NCBI GenBank assembly: GCA_043228905.1
Contig: JBHGNT010000005.1
Coordinates: forward strand, 3,844,001 to 3,908,000
Length of the DNA: 64,000 bases
Source: Azolla caroliniana
Lineage: Eukaryota > Polypodiophyta
Direction: 5' to 3'
Both the position numbers and the translations under genes were made by a program. Below the pieces are notes generated by a model. It ran no database searches. It saw nothing but the letters and a program-made list of their open reading frames with translations, and was not told the origin of the DNA. Shown in pieces: positions 49,927-59,183 of the stretch (position 1 is its first letter; each line of letters begins with the position of its first letter).

Positions 49927-50998
49927 GCGGCTACGCACTACCGTCAGAAGAGAGCTCGACGCGCGATCAACCAGAGGAGTACGACCTAGAGGCGTTGGTA
50001 TGGGAGGCGTGCGAGAGCGTGAAGGTGAAGTTCGAAGCTAAAGAAGGGCTTATTATGGAGTCGAGCCGGAGGCGATCGGAGGATGCGGAGGAAGAAGCCT
50101 CCCTAAGCGTAGAAGACGGGGCCTATACAGAGGCCGGAAGAGCGTACGACGGCGACATGGGAGAGGGTGCGGAGCAAGTGGGAGAGGGTGCGGAGCAAGT
50201 GAACCTCTTGCCTTGCGGTGGAGGGACGGCCAAGAAGGCCGGTAACTACGGATTCAGGACACGATGGCCCAAAACATCGAGCGAGGAGGAGACAAGCGGT
50301 GGTGCCAGGACCTTACCCACACCGATTCTAGAGACTCCGACATTCGGTCTGAGAGCCGGTGTGAGACCTAGAGTGATGAACGGTGGCATCTGCTATGTGG
50401 GCAACTAAGACGACGACATGGAAGAGACGGCGGCAAGAGTAATCGAGGCTTGTGCGGACGGAGGCGGCTACAGACACAACGAGCGGTGGTGTCGGGTCCT
50501 TACCCACACCAGTCCTAGAGGCTCTGGCGATCAACCCGAGTGCCAGCGTGAGTCCTAGAGCGGTGGGCGGTAGCGGCGGCAAGGTGGGCAACCGAGACGA
50601 CGATGAGGACGAGGAGGTAGCAAGCATAACCGAGGCTTGCGTAACCGGGGACGAGATAGCCACGGACCACGACGCCCGAACGAAGGTGGCTACAAATATG
50701 ACATCGGCGAGTGATGGTACCGAGACTTTTCCCACACCTATTCTAGAGACTTCGACGGTCGGCCCCGAGAGCCCACGTGAGACTAGAGGGACGGAAGGTG
50801 GCGGCGGCAAAGCGGACGATCGAAACGACGATGAGGAAGGTCATAGCAGATGGAGGAGAGACCCCTCGACGCCGGAACTGGAGACTACGGCGGTTGCGCT
50901 CGAATGCCAACATAAGACCGGAGAGAAGGGCGGGGGCCGTGAGGAGGCATGCCCCGGAGCGAACACGTACGAAGATGAGGATGCGAGGCCCGGAACGG
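49927..50998 (+). pseudogene. L1 internal region with TP-x-LET repeats
   Basis: Two overlapping frames (about 49,845-50,408 and 50,452-50,998) encode acidic, Gly/Asp-rich protein with at least four repeats of a module of about 40-70 residues: LPTPILETPTFG, LPTPVLEALAI, FPTPILETSTVG and STPELETTAVAL, each followed by a Gly-rich GGGGK-like stretch and a D/E run. The same module is encoded in M1 (TPVLETSAVG) and L2 (STLETLAVAYQHKT). Frame changes between modules show decay. I know no function; it may be a disordered gag tail. Confidence 0.6.
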
Positions 50999-51368
50999 TG
51001 TCGCGAAGTTACGAGCATGCGTGTAGAAGGGGCGGGACCACGGGGGTCTCGGACTAGGGACTAGAGGAGAAAGAATAAGATATGTTTGGAAGCTTAGCTC
51101 AAGAGGAGAAGAAGAAAGAATAAGATCATGACATAGGAGGAGAGACCGATGGAGGTAAGATACTCAACAAGATTTATTAAAACAAACAAATGATTACAAC
51201 AATGGTGGCCGCATGGGCCGCACCAAACGACTATGAGAAAACCCTAACCGAAGATGAATAACGAAACCCTAAACGAAACCCTAACCCTAAAACAGTAAGA
51301 ACTCTAGACTAAGTGATATACCTCTCATACACAAAATAGGCAACCCTTCATAAGTGACCCCTCCCTTC

Positions 51369-52669
51369 TGTCAAGATTCGAACTCTTGACACGACCATGT
51401 TATAATCTACTATTATGAGTTAACCAAGATATCTAGTACTAGTTATGTATGTAATTGGTCCTTATTATTTTGCTAGCATCATGTGCATAGTTGCTCCCTT
51501 GTAGTATTTACACTTGGCACATGCATGCATACCTACATGCTCTATTGTAGATTCACATGCGTGCAACAAGTGTGCATGCCATGTAGTATAAATAGAGGAG
51601 TTCACCTTGAAGGAATTCAAGGTGAACAACACCAGTTATGGAGTCTTTCCTTTAGTACTATCTTCTTTCTTGTCCATTTGGTTATCTTCTTGGTTGTCAC
51701 GGATCAATCATGATGTACTTCTTCCAAAATGCGGGCACGATCCTCCGCCGAAGGGTTCACGGAAGTGGTAGGAAGGGAAATGTTGAAGCGAGGATGTAAA
51801 CCATAGTTGGCAAAGAAGGGAGTGACGCCATCGATCTTCCACTCCACACTTTGTCGTTGGAGACATGGTCTGGTTGTTACGTCGACACATCTCTACTACT
51901 CGTCCATGTGCGAAACTTGATTACAAGAAGTTGGGACCATTCCGTATCATCGAGTGCATCAATCCTGTCGCCTTCCGGCTCGCCCTTCCATCCCACTTCC
52001 GGATTCACGATGTTTTTCATGTCTCCCTCCTCGAACCCCATTATGCTTCACAACTCCCAGGACGTCAAGCCCCACCACCACCACCTGTGCAGTTGACGAC
52101 AGGGGAGGAATACGAGGTCGACCAAATCCTTGACTCGCGTTGGCACCGTCGACACTTGCAATACCTCGTCCTATGGAGGGGTTACCCCATGTCTGAGGCC
52201 ACATGGGAACCATCGGCAAATTTACAAAATGCCCCAGAGGTCGTCCAAGATTTTCATCACCGATATCCCCACAAACCAGCGGCCGATTTGGGAAGGCGGC
52301 GTAAGAGGGGGGATAATGTCAAGATTCGAACTCTTGACACGACCATGTTATAATCTACTATTATGAGTTAACCAAGATATCTAGTACTAGTTATGTATGT
52401 AATTGGTCCTTATTATTTTGCTAGCATCATGTGCATAGTTGCTCCCTTGTAGTATTTACACTTGGCACATGCATGCATACCTACATGCTCTATTGTAGAT
52501 TCACATGCGTGCAACAAGTGTGCATGCCATGTAGTATAAATAGAGGAGTTCACCTTGAAGGAATTCAAGGTGAACAACACCAGTTATGGAGTCTTTCCTT
52601 TAGTACTATCTTCTTTCTTGTCCATTTGGTTATCTTCTTGGTTGTCTCTTGAGTTTATGATCCGTGACA
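51369..52669 (+). mobile_element. internally deleted chromovirus with TSD ccttc
   Basis: A 1.3-kb remnant: left LTR 51,369-51,698, a remnant of pol, and right LTR 52,317-52,669 (353 bp, TGTCAAG...GTGACA). CCTTC flanks it at 51,364-51,368 and 52,670-52,674. The left LTR lacks its last about 20 bp and is followed by TGTCACGGATCA, which is the reverse complement of the LTR end TGATCCGTGACA. Most of gag and pol has been deleted. LTR copies are nearly identical, with TATAAAT at about 52,535. Confidence 0.9.
51853..52316 (+). pseudogene. chromovirus pol C-terminus with chromodomain
   Basis: Retains the last part of integrase (RRHISTTRPCAKLDYKKLGP, then FRIHDVFHVSLLEPHY) and the complete chromodomain (EYEVDQILDSRWHRRHLQYLVLWRGYP, then ATWEPSANL and FHHRYP). 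It is homologous to the C-terminus of R3 pol but clearly a different element. The upstream boundary is a deletion join near 51,840-51,860. A purine tract AAGAGGGGGGATAA precedes the right LTR. Confidence 0.85.
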
Positions 52670-52951
52670 CCTTCCTTTTATAGCCCAAGGAGGGAGGGAC
52701 CTTACAATGTGGGACAAAATTTCCACCTCTTATTTCTATACACCATTTCCTAGTACACGTGTGCACATGTTGCACACCATCGACTTGCCCTTTCTACCTT
52801 GGTTTCCGCCTATGGACGAAAATCTTCACGACAACGGGCATGTACAAGAGGACCGACGGAGAGATCGGGAGCGGCAAAGAGGAGAGAGTCGGGAACCGAC
52901 CTGACCGGAAGATGAACCGGTCGATAATCCGACACGACCGAAAGATGACGT

Positions 52952-53510
52952 TGTCGTGAAGAAAACCGGCCATAAGCGGAATCGGAGAGAAAGCGCATAA
53001 ACCGGCTCTTACACGGATGGACGCGTGACTTGATATTTTGTACACGGATCGGTGGATGTAAATACTAAGCAACACACATTTATTAGGGGATTGTTCATAT
53101 CTTTGTCAAGGGGGGGGACAGGGAATAAAGCGAATTGACAGGAGGATGGGGATAAAAAGGAGAAGAGAAAGGGGAGAAAGGGGTATCGCGCACTAGGGAG
53201 GACGAACTGCTACTGCAGATCTGAGTGTCGAGCTCTCTCTTCTCCTTCGGTTGTTGGTCTCTGTGGGTCGGGAGTTCGCCGCCTCTGCTTCGTGGACAGC
53301 CCGTGCGCTTCCAGCAGAGGCTCTTCCCCTTTGTTTTGTTTCTGGGAGTCGAGCGAGTGTTGTCTATGTGTGTGAGTAGGATCCCTGTGTCGGGTCCATC
53401 GCCGCCTTGTCGGTTGTAACCGTCAGAGTTGTATTCTCTTGTTATTGTAATCTCTTGTTACTGAAATCAAGTGTTACGTTCCATATCTCGCCTTCTCGCT
53501 CCGCGTATCT

Positions 53511-53590
<80 letters not shown>

Positions 53591-53648
53591 GGTTCAAGAC
53601 CCCCATGGTCCCGCCCCTTTCTACACGCACGTGCGTAACAACGCGACA
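52952..53648 (+). repeat. L2 complete LTR, 697 bp
   Basis: Starts TGTCGTGAAG and ends CGCGACA. Contains a TATA-like GATAAAAAGG near 53,152, a 72-bp CT run (53,516-53,587), and the family 3' module (AAGACCCCCATGGTCCCGCC, then TACACGCAC and GCGTAACAACGCGACA). U3 and R differ from the L1 LTR apart from the first about 30 bp. Confidence 0.75.
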
Positions 53649-55109
53649 ACGCGGAAGAAAATTGGAGTGGGGTCCGGTCAACCGGGCCCGAACCGAAGAA
53701 GAGCCGACAAGGCCGGATTTGTTCAGACAAACATGTACCGGCCGGTTATGATTACGGAAGGGAGCCGACCAAACCGGAACTCGATCGGCCAAGACCGATC
53801 CGGGCGAAGGCTAAGCCGACATGATTGGAGGTCGAGGCGAACGAGCCACAACACCCGGTGGGAGCCGATGAGCGCGAGAAGGAGGCCAAGAGCGAGAGGA
53901 GCCCTCCACATCTACCCTTGAGACTTTGGCGGTTGCATATCAACATAAGACCGAAGAGACAGCGGGTGGCGGCAAGGAGTCGGAGACCGGAACGGACGAG
54001 GCTACCGGAACAGGTACCCGGTGTGTGAAGACGGACGAGCACAGCCAAGAGGGCCAAACGGAGACGGAAGAGTGTACGACAACGAAGGATGAAGAGACCG
54101 ACGCGGAGGTCGGGTCTACGGTGGATGAGGTGCGTAATACGAAGTATGCACTACGGCGTAAAACAGAGCATGCTCTATAGCCGCTCGAGGGCCAAGAAGC
54201 AAGCATGCACCCGGAAGAGCGGCAACGAGTGACCGGCAACGGCGGACCAATCGAGCCTTTGAGAGGCAAGCACGCGGCAAGAGACGGAGCGGTGAGTTGC
54301 CGGGATCGGCGGATAAACGACGAGAGCGGAGGATGGTGCGCGGAGAGCAAAGAGCTATGCACCAAGGAGAGAAAAAGCGACGTCTCGGAGGACATGCGGG
54401 GCCAAGCGGGCCAAGAGGATGCGAGTCGAGATGAAGCGGTAACGAGAGTCGTGAAGGACCCTGACACGAATGTCGAGATGACGATACGCTCTACGGCGAG
54501 AGAGCACGACGGGCAAAGGAGAAGCAAGGAACGCGGAATGGGGTCGCCTAAGGGCCAAAGAATGAGCGCATATTCGGGGGACAACATCGGCGCACGGGAA
54601 GAGCCTACGGAAGGCAAGCGCGGAGCGAGAAGAGTCAACACACCGAGGTGTTCGGCATGCGGAGACGATAAAACCAAAGGAGCGGAACGCAAAGGGCGGA
54701 AACCGGAGTGTGATCAGAGAGATCCGAAGGACATACGAGGCGGACCAAGAGGGTGTACCTCGGGGCGAAGTGGCAACATCGGAGGTTGCGGAGGACACCG
54801 AAGACGAGAGCACCGACACGGATGTCAGGGAAGCAACGTACCTTTTCGAAAGGGTACGCAGAGCGGAGCGAAGTGCGAGACGTGCGATGTGGCCACGTAA
54901 GGGCCGAGCAACGAGCACGAGGATGAGCGACGACGAAGTTCAGCGCGCGACAGTGCCGAGTCAAGGAAGCGGCCAAGGGAAGACATGCATGGACGAAGAG
55001 CACATGGTGCGATATTCGGCAAACGGTCGGGAAGAACGAGGATTCGGTCCAAGGTCACGCACGGGAAACGAAGGAAGACAAAGAGAGGTTTGCGAAGACC
55101 GGGTCTGGC
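53649..55109 (+). pseudogene. L2 internal region, repetitive Arg/Glu-rich coding-like sequence
   Basis: GC-rich, purine-biased DNA with open frames such as 54,205-54,900 (231 codons: EERQRVTGNGG..., CSACGDDKTKGAERKGRKPE). Near 53,910-53,980 one frame reads STLETLAVAYQHKT followed by GGGKES, the TP-x-LET module of L1 and M1. No gag core, protease or polymerase motif is visible. Probably a deleted family member. Confidence 0.45.
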
Positions 55110-55353
55110 GATCCCCTCTCCCCTCTCTCCTCTCCTTTTTATACCCCCATCCTCCTGTCAATTCGCTTTATTCCTTGTCCTTCCTGACAGAGATATGCAC
55201 AATCCCCTAATAAATGTGTGCTACTTAGTATTTACATCCACTGATCCATTTATGAATCGTGTACAAAATGTCAAGTCACGCGTCCATCCGTGTAAGAGCC
55301 GGTTCATGCGCTTTTCTCTCCGATTCCGCCTATGGCCGGTTTTCTTCACGACA
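55110..55353 (-). repeat. L2 partial LTR in inverted orientation (U3 and TATA only)
   Basis: The minus strand repeats the first about 220 bp of the L2 LTR, from the TGTCGTGAAG tip through GGAATAAAGCGAATTGACAG to just past the TATA box (minus strand GGTATAAAAAGG, about 55,145). It ends close to where transcription should start, and points into the L2 internal region from the right. Confidence 0.7.
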
Positions 55354-55795
55354 ACGTATACTAGGAAATGGTGTATAGAAATAAGAGGGCAAATTTTATC
55401 CCACATTATAAGGTCCCTCCCTCCTTGGGCTATAAAAGGAAGGGAGGGGTTGCCTATTTTGCATATGAAAGGTATGCCACTTAGTCTAGAGTTCTTACCG
55501 TTTTAGGGTTAGGGTTTCGTTTAGGGTTTTCCTTATTCATCTTCGGTTAGGGTTCTCTCATAGTCGTTTGGTGCGGCCCATGCGGCCACCATTGTTGTAA
55601 TCATTTGTTTGTTTTAATATATCTTGTTGAGTATCTTACCTCCGCCAATCTCTCCTTCTATGTGGTGATCTTATTCTTTCTTCTTCTCCTCTTGAGTTAA
55701 GCTTCCAAACATATATTATTCTTTCTCCTCTACTCCCTAGTCCAAGACCCCCATGGTCCCGCCCCTTCTACACGCACGCGCGTAACAACGCGACA
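55354..55795 (+). repeat. L1 3' LTR, unexpanded, first ~85 bp replaced by L2
   Basis: Resumes at ACGTATACTAGGAAATGG, the match of 40,556 onward, keeps the TATA box (55,431) and the TTTAGGG-like stretch (55,502-55,530), and runs without tandem units to the CGCGACA end at 55,795. Its one-copy structure next to the 9-kb 5' LTR shows that the expansion happened after insertion or by unequal exchange. Confidence 0.82.
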
Positions 55796-56161
55796 ACGTG
55801 CCATGGCACTGTCCCACAGGCGTGCCAGGTGTTGTCCGCCGGAATAGTAACCGACGAACAAGAGCGTAGTAATATGGAATAGAATAATTTTGTACCGCAT
55901 GTAACAGTTCACGCGGGAAGCGTGAACGGCTAAAAGACCCTGCGTATATAAAGGGCAAAAAACCTCTTATAGAGGTAGCGTGTAATTTTGAATGTAAAAG
56001 ACGTGTCGTAATAAAGTTCTATCTTCTCTGATATCTGTGTGTAGCTGCGGTTAATCTACTGTGTGTCTGAAATTCTTGAGAGCATAGAAGTAAGTAACGT
56101 TGTGTGTGCTAGGCCACTGTCTAAGGAGCTCAGTTGTAGTCGTCTCCCTTATACGCTGCTA
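55796..56161 (+). repeat. G1 3' LTR
   Basis: Continues from 40,477-40,482. Contains the segment shared with the 5' fragment (55,830-55,920), a TATA box TATATAAA at 55,945, and a polyadenylation-like AATAAA near 56,010. The end is not clear because a minus-strand solo LTR follows at about 56,162 without a visible CA terminus. Confidence 0.68.
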
Positions 56162-56210
56162 GGTTACGCGCGTGCATGTAGGAAGAGGCGGGACCACGGG
56201 GGTCTTGGAC

Positions 56211-56254
<44 letters not shown>

Positions 56255-56805
56255 AGAATCCAATTACTAAAATCAATAACTTACAACTCGAACAGTTACA
56301 ACTGGCAACCCGGTAATGGGCCCGACACGGGGTCCCACTCACGCACACAGACGACTGCCACACAACTCCAGGAACCAAAAAGGGAGATCAGCCGGGAGAG
56401 AGCCTTTGCTTGACGCACACGGGCTGTCAACGAAGCAAAGGTAGCGAGCTCCCGACACCCACAGAGACCGACGACCAGAGGAGGAGAAGAGGAGAGAGCT
56501 CGGCACTCCGTTCCGCAGCAGCACTTCCTCTTCCCCAACGCGCCCCCCCTCTCTTCCTCCTCTCCCTCTCTTTTATAGCACAAGGAGGGAGGCCCTTATC
56601 ACCCATTACATCATATTAACTCTCTGTCCTTTCGGATAGAGATCCAATCCGATTCTCTCCCTATTGAATGCGTGCTACCTAGGATTTTACCTCAGCCGAC
56701 TTGTACCTACCTACTTACTATACAACGAAAAGTGTGCTCGCGTGCAAAGGCCGGTTTGCACATGCTAAACTCGGTTTCCGCCTACGGACGGTTTTCTTCA
56801 CGACA
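56162..56805 (-). mobile_element. solo LTR of the L2 type, minus orientation
   Basis: Reverse orientation of the family: tip CTTCACGACA at 56,805 followed by ACGG; family module GGCGGGACCACGGGGGTCTT at about 56,189-56,208; GA run (56,215-56,250); minus-strand TATA near 56,572-56,578. The left tip lacks the TGTCGCGTT start and joins the G1 LTR, so the insertion is truncated or recombined there. Confidence 0.65.
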
Positions 56806-56979
56806 ACGGGAAGTATCCCACTAAGTATTACGCACAGATGCTACCATTCGTTGTCACACAGTCACTTGGAGGTCTAGGTCGAAGGACTAACCATAGACTG
56901 TGTTCCTAGTCGGTAACAACAGGCTCTGACTCTGAGCTAATCCATAAACCCTTGGACTTATTCCAATTGATGAAGGCTC
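56806..56979. other. unassigned spacer
   Basis: 174 bp between the L2-type solo LTR and the copia C LTR, with no resemblance I can place. It could be flanking target DNA or the remainder of an interrupted LTR. Confidence 0.4.
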
Positions 56980-57162
56980 TGTCGAATACAAGTGTATAAT
57001 GGACGTATTCACACTATCCCTTTGTATAGATCAAGTTTGGGCCATTTGTGTAATTAGCATAAATGGTAGATGCCCTAAGTCTGTCACTATATATAGTGAC
57101 CTTGTAACCTTTTTGTAAGGTTGGGTTGTATTATTGCTTTATGGAATAGAAAGAGTCGTTTT

Positions 57163-57208
<46 letters not shown>

Positions 57209-57296
57209 GTGCAACGACCTAGAAACTGTCATACGCAGGTACAGAACAGAATCAAATGCTTCTTGATCTTCCGCATAGACGACCTTGTCTCCAACA
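56980..57296 (+). repeat. Copia C 5' LTR
   Basis: TG...CA ends, a TATATATAG motif near 57,092, and a CT run at about 57,165-57,203. Homologous over its length to the copia A LTRs, with substitutions and indels near the microsatellite. Confidence 0.92.
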
Positions 57297-57298
57297 TC

Positions 57299-57310
57299 TG
57301 GTATCAGAGC
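57299..57310 (+). other. Copia C primer-binding site
   Basis: TGGTATCAGAGC two bases after the LTR, as in copia A. Confidence 0.92.
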
Positions 57311-57994
57311 CTGCACAGTATTCGGTCCTTCAATCCGCTGTCGGACGTCGTCTCAGCCTACACAGCATTCAGTTTCCTGCGTCATTCGAAGAAGAGAGAA
57401 GAAGAAGAAAAAAACGAGGCTTGCATCTCATCGCGTTAGATCATCTTCGCTTGGAGTAAGCCAGCCGCTTGTACTCTGTTTCTTGTGATCGTAACCGCTC
57501 GAGGTGAAATCCCCTTGTGCAACATTGACACGATCGTGCTCCACTCGGTTAAACGGCATCCGAAGAGGTCATCAAACGCTGCTCGCCGCTCATTGTAACC
57601 ACTCGGTGCAGATCGGTCTCAAGACAACAACCCCAATTCGTGCTTTATCCGGCTGATCGACATTCGAGAGGATCAGTTGGATCCGTCTCTCTCGTCGCTG
57701 CAGTCACCCGAAGCAGAATCGGTCCAGACAATCGGATTCAATAATCGGTATTTGGCATATATATTCGGAAGCGAACCGGGCTCACTCCGACTCGGCAACA
57801 TTCGGGAAGACCAGTCGGTTCTGTCCCTCAAGTTACCGGAGTCAATTCGAGCAAGTTCAACAATACATATATCCGAGCCGAACCGACTCGGGTTCAAATC
57901 CGACTAGAACGATATCGGGTGAGCCAACCGGCTGCACTCCAACAAGGTTCGTAGTCAACTCCGAACCGAGCTTCGTCAACCGAAACCAAATTTG

Positions 57995-58614
57995 ATGGCA
58001 TCAACATCCGGCTCGTCAGAAATGAGTCTACGAAAGTTCGATGGATCGAACTTCAACTTCTGGAAGGAGCAAATGCAGGACTATCTCATAGTCAAGGGGC
58101 AAATCGATCCCATCGAAAATGAAGAACCTCCAAAAGGATACAAACCAATTGAGTGGCAGAAGCTGGACAGAATCGTCCGCGCCACGATTCGGATGCACCT
58201 ATCGGAATCGGTATACTTTACGGTGCAATCGTGTACGACAGCATTCGAACTATGGAAAACACTGTCGGACACCTACGAAAAGAAGGTCGCTGCAACGAAG
58301 ATGTTTCTGATCCGGCGCCTCTACAACTTGCGGATGAAAGAATCCGATTCGGTTCAAGCACATCTCAATGAGTACGAAAGCATAAGCTCCCAAATCTCGT
58401 CACAGGGGACGGCAATCGAGGATGAACTCAGAGCAATGATACTCATGAGCAGCCTTCCCTCATCATGGGAAACTTTCGTCACAACCGTGTGCAACGCGTC
58501 AACCACGGCTGTTAAATACTCCGAAGTCACGAGCGCAATCCTGACCGAAGCAGCTCGGAGAAAGTCTTTCGCCAAAGACTCAACAGACGACGCTTACGTA
58601 GTACAAGGTTCGAC
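57995..58614 (+). pseudogene. Copia C gag, interrupted
   Basis: ATG at 57,995. About 206 codons of gag nearly identical to copia A (for example PPKGYKP where copia A has PPEGYKP), open up to the insertion of R3 after VVQGST. The frame is otherwise undamaged, so without the insertion this gag would read on. The zinc knuckle and everything after it are displaced to the far side of R3. Confidence 0.92.
58610..58614 (+). repeat. target-site duplication of R3 (left copy)
   Basis: TCGAC precedes the LTR tip and is the same sequence found at this gag position in copia A. The right copy is expected beyond the window. Confidence 0.6.
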
Positions 58615-58904
58615 TGTCATAACTAGACTCGAACCCATAACCTTTTGTTACACGGGTCGAGACTTTACCATTAGGTTATGAATTGTAATTTGAAGGATAT
58701 TATTTTCATTTAGGTTTTATTAGGAAATTGATGTATATTCCAGATTTCTCTGGAACATTCTAGAAACTTCAGGAGTATTCCTGAAGACACTATAAAAGGA
58801 GGCGCAAGGCATTAGTTCGAACCAAATCGGTTCAACGCCAGTCTTAAGCCTTCTAACTACTGTTGTATATCTTCCTTCATATAATACATATACCTTTCGC
58901 ATCA

Positions 58905-58948
<44 letters not shown>

Positions 58949-59081
58949 ACCCATTCCTTCTCTCAAAGTTCGACACCTCTCATAGTACTAATCCTTCTCT
59001 GTCTTAGTACTATTCCCCGACAATAGTACTAATCCTTCTTTTAGTACTAATTCCTTCTCTGCCTTAATAGAGTTCCTGACA
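58615..59081 (+). repeat. R3 5' LTR, 467 bp
   Basis: Ends TGTCA...TGACA. TATA box TATAAAA at 58,791; CT run at about 58,911-58,943; then several copies of TAGTACTAATCCTTCT before the 3' end. A usual plant tRNA primer site is not obvious after the LTR (GTTTGAACCGATTTT follows). Confidence 0.92.
58791..58797 (+). promoter_or_regulatory. TATA box of the R3 LTR
   Basis: TATAAAA in the context GACACTATAAAAGGAGGC, about 175 bp into the LTR; transcription would start roughly 30 bp downstream. Confidence 0.75.
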
Positions 59082-59183
59082 GTTTGAACCGATTTTCTCG
59101 GTGCCTGTCTGGTCTTTTCTCTCCCTCTTCCTTCTGTCTCCCTCCTTTCCTATTAGTCTCTTATTTTCCTTTTCCTTCATCCC

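Larger units (their letters stand above)
50999..52833 (-). mobile_element. inverted solo LTR of the L1 type, split by a chromovirus remnant
   Basis: A complete LTR in minus orientation: TGTCGCGAAG tip at 50,999 and CTTCACGACA tip at 52,833, about 529 bp after removing the nested 51,369-52,674 insert. The flanks carry ACGG on both sides (50,995-50,998 and 52,834-52,837), so it is its own insertion and not the 3' LTR of L1. It keeps the unexpanded structure, lacking the 826-bp segment, and is therefore the reference for the normal LTR. Confidence 0.78.
52952..55353. mobile_element. L2: composite gag-family element flanked by inverted LTR sequence
   Basis: A complete LTR in plus orientation (52,952-53,648) and a U3-only piece in minus orientation (about 55,110-55,353) enclose about 1.46 kb. 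ACGT lies outside both tips (52,948-52,951 and 55,354-55,357). The right flank continues into the L1 3' LTR at the matching position, but the left flank (GAAAGATG) is not L1 LTR, so the present structure is probably a recombinant of two insertions. The internal region lacks gag core and pol. Confidence 0.6.
40483..55795 (+). mobile_element. L1: gag-only LTR element with a 9-kb expanded 5' LTR
   Basis: The 5' LTR starts TGTCATGAAG at 40,483 and ends ACGCAACA at 49,469; the 3' LTR ends CGCGACA at 55,795. The outer flanks share ACGT (40,479-40,482 and 55,796-55,799), read as a 4-bp target duplication in the first bases of the G1 3' LTR. The internal part has a truncated gag-like ORF and a repetitive TP-x-LET region but no pol. 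It was later invaded by an inverted solo LTR, a chromovirus within that, and the L2 composite. It shares the LTR end module and gag-like domain with M1. Confidence 0.75.
19104..56161 (+). mobile_element. G1: Ty3/gypsy retrotransposon, opened by nested insertions
   Basis: The left end is a 90-bp LTR fragment matching the LTR near 55,830. Then follow gag, a protease-like region, the N-terminal part of reverse transcriptase (to the assembly gap), RNase H and integrase (from 26,486), a coiled-coil ORF downstream of integrase, an acidic/Pro-rich tail that stops just before a polypurine tract, and the 3' LTR. Foreign inserts are M1 (to 26,483), copia A (28,778-34,267), copia 2 (about 34.9-39.4 kb) and L1 (40,483-55,795). 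Removing copia A and L1 leaves matching 5-bp and 4-bp duplications, which supports the nested reading. Integrase carries no chromodomain. The element is decayed by stops and frameshifts. Confidence 0.72.

Noticed and set aside
50999-52833. This inverted LTR taken as the 3' LTR of L1
   Set aside because: It is in the wrong orientation and has its own ACGG duplication on both sides; the L1 3' LTR in direct orientation is found at 55,354-55,795.
50999-55353. Inverted LTR sequences read as terminal inverted repeats of a DNA transposon
   Set aside because: The ends have TATA boxes, TG...CA tips and a gag-family interior, and solo or direct LTR copies exist nearby. No transposase is encoded.
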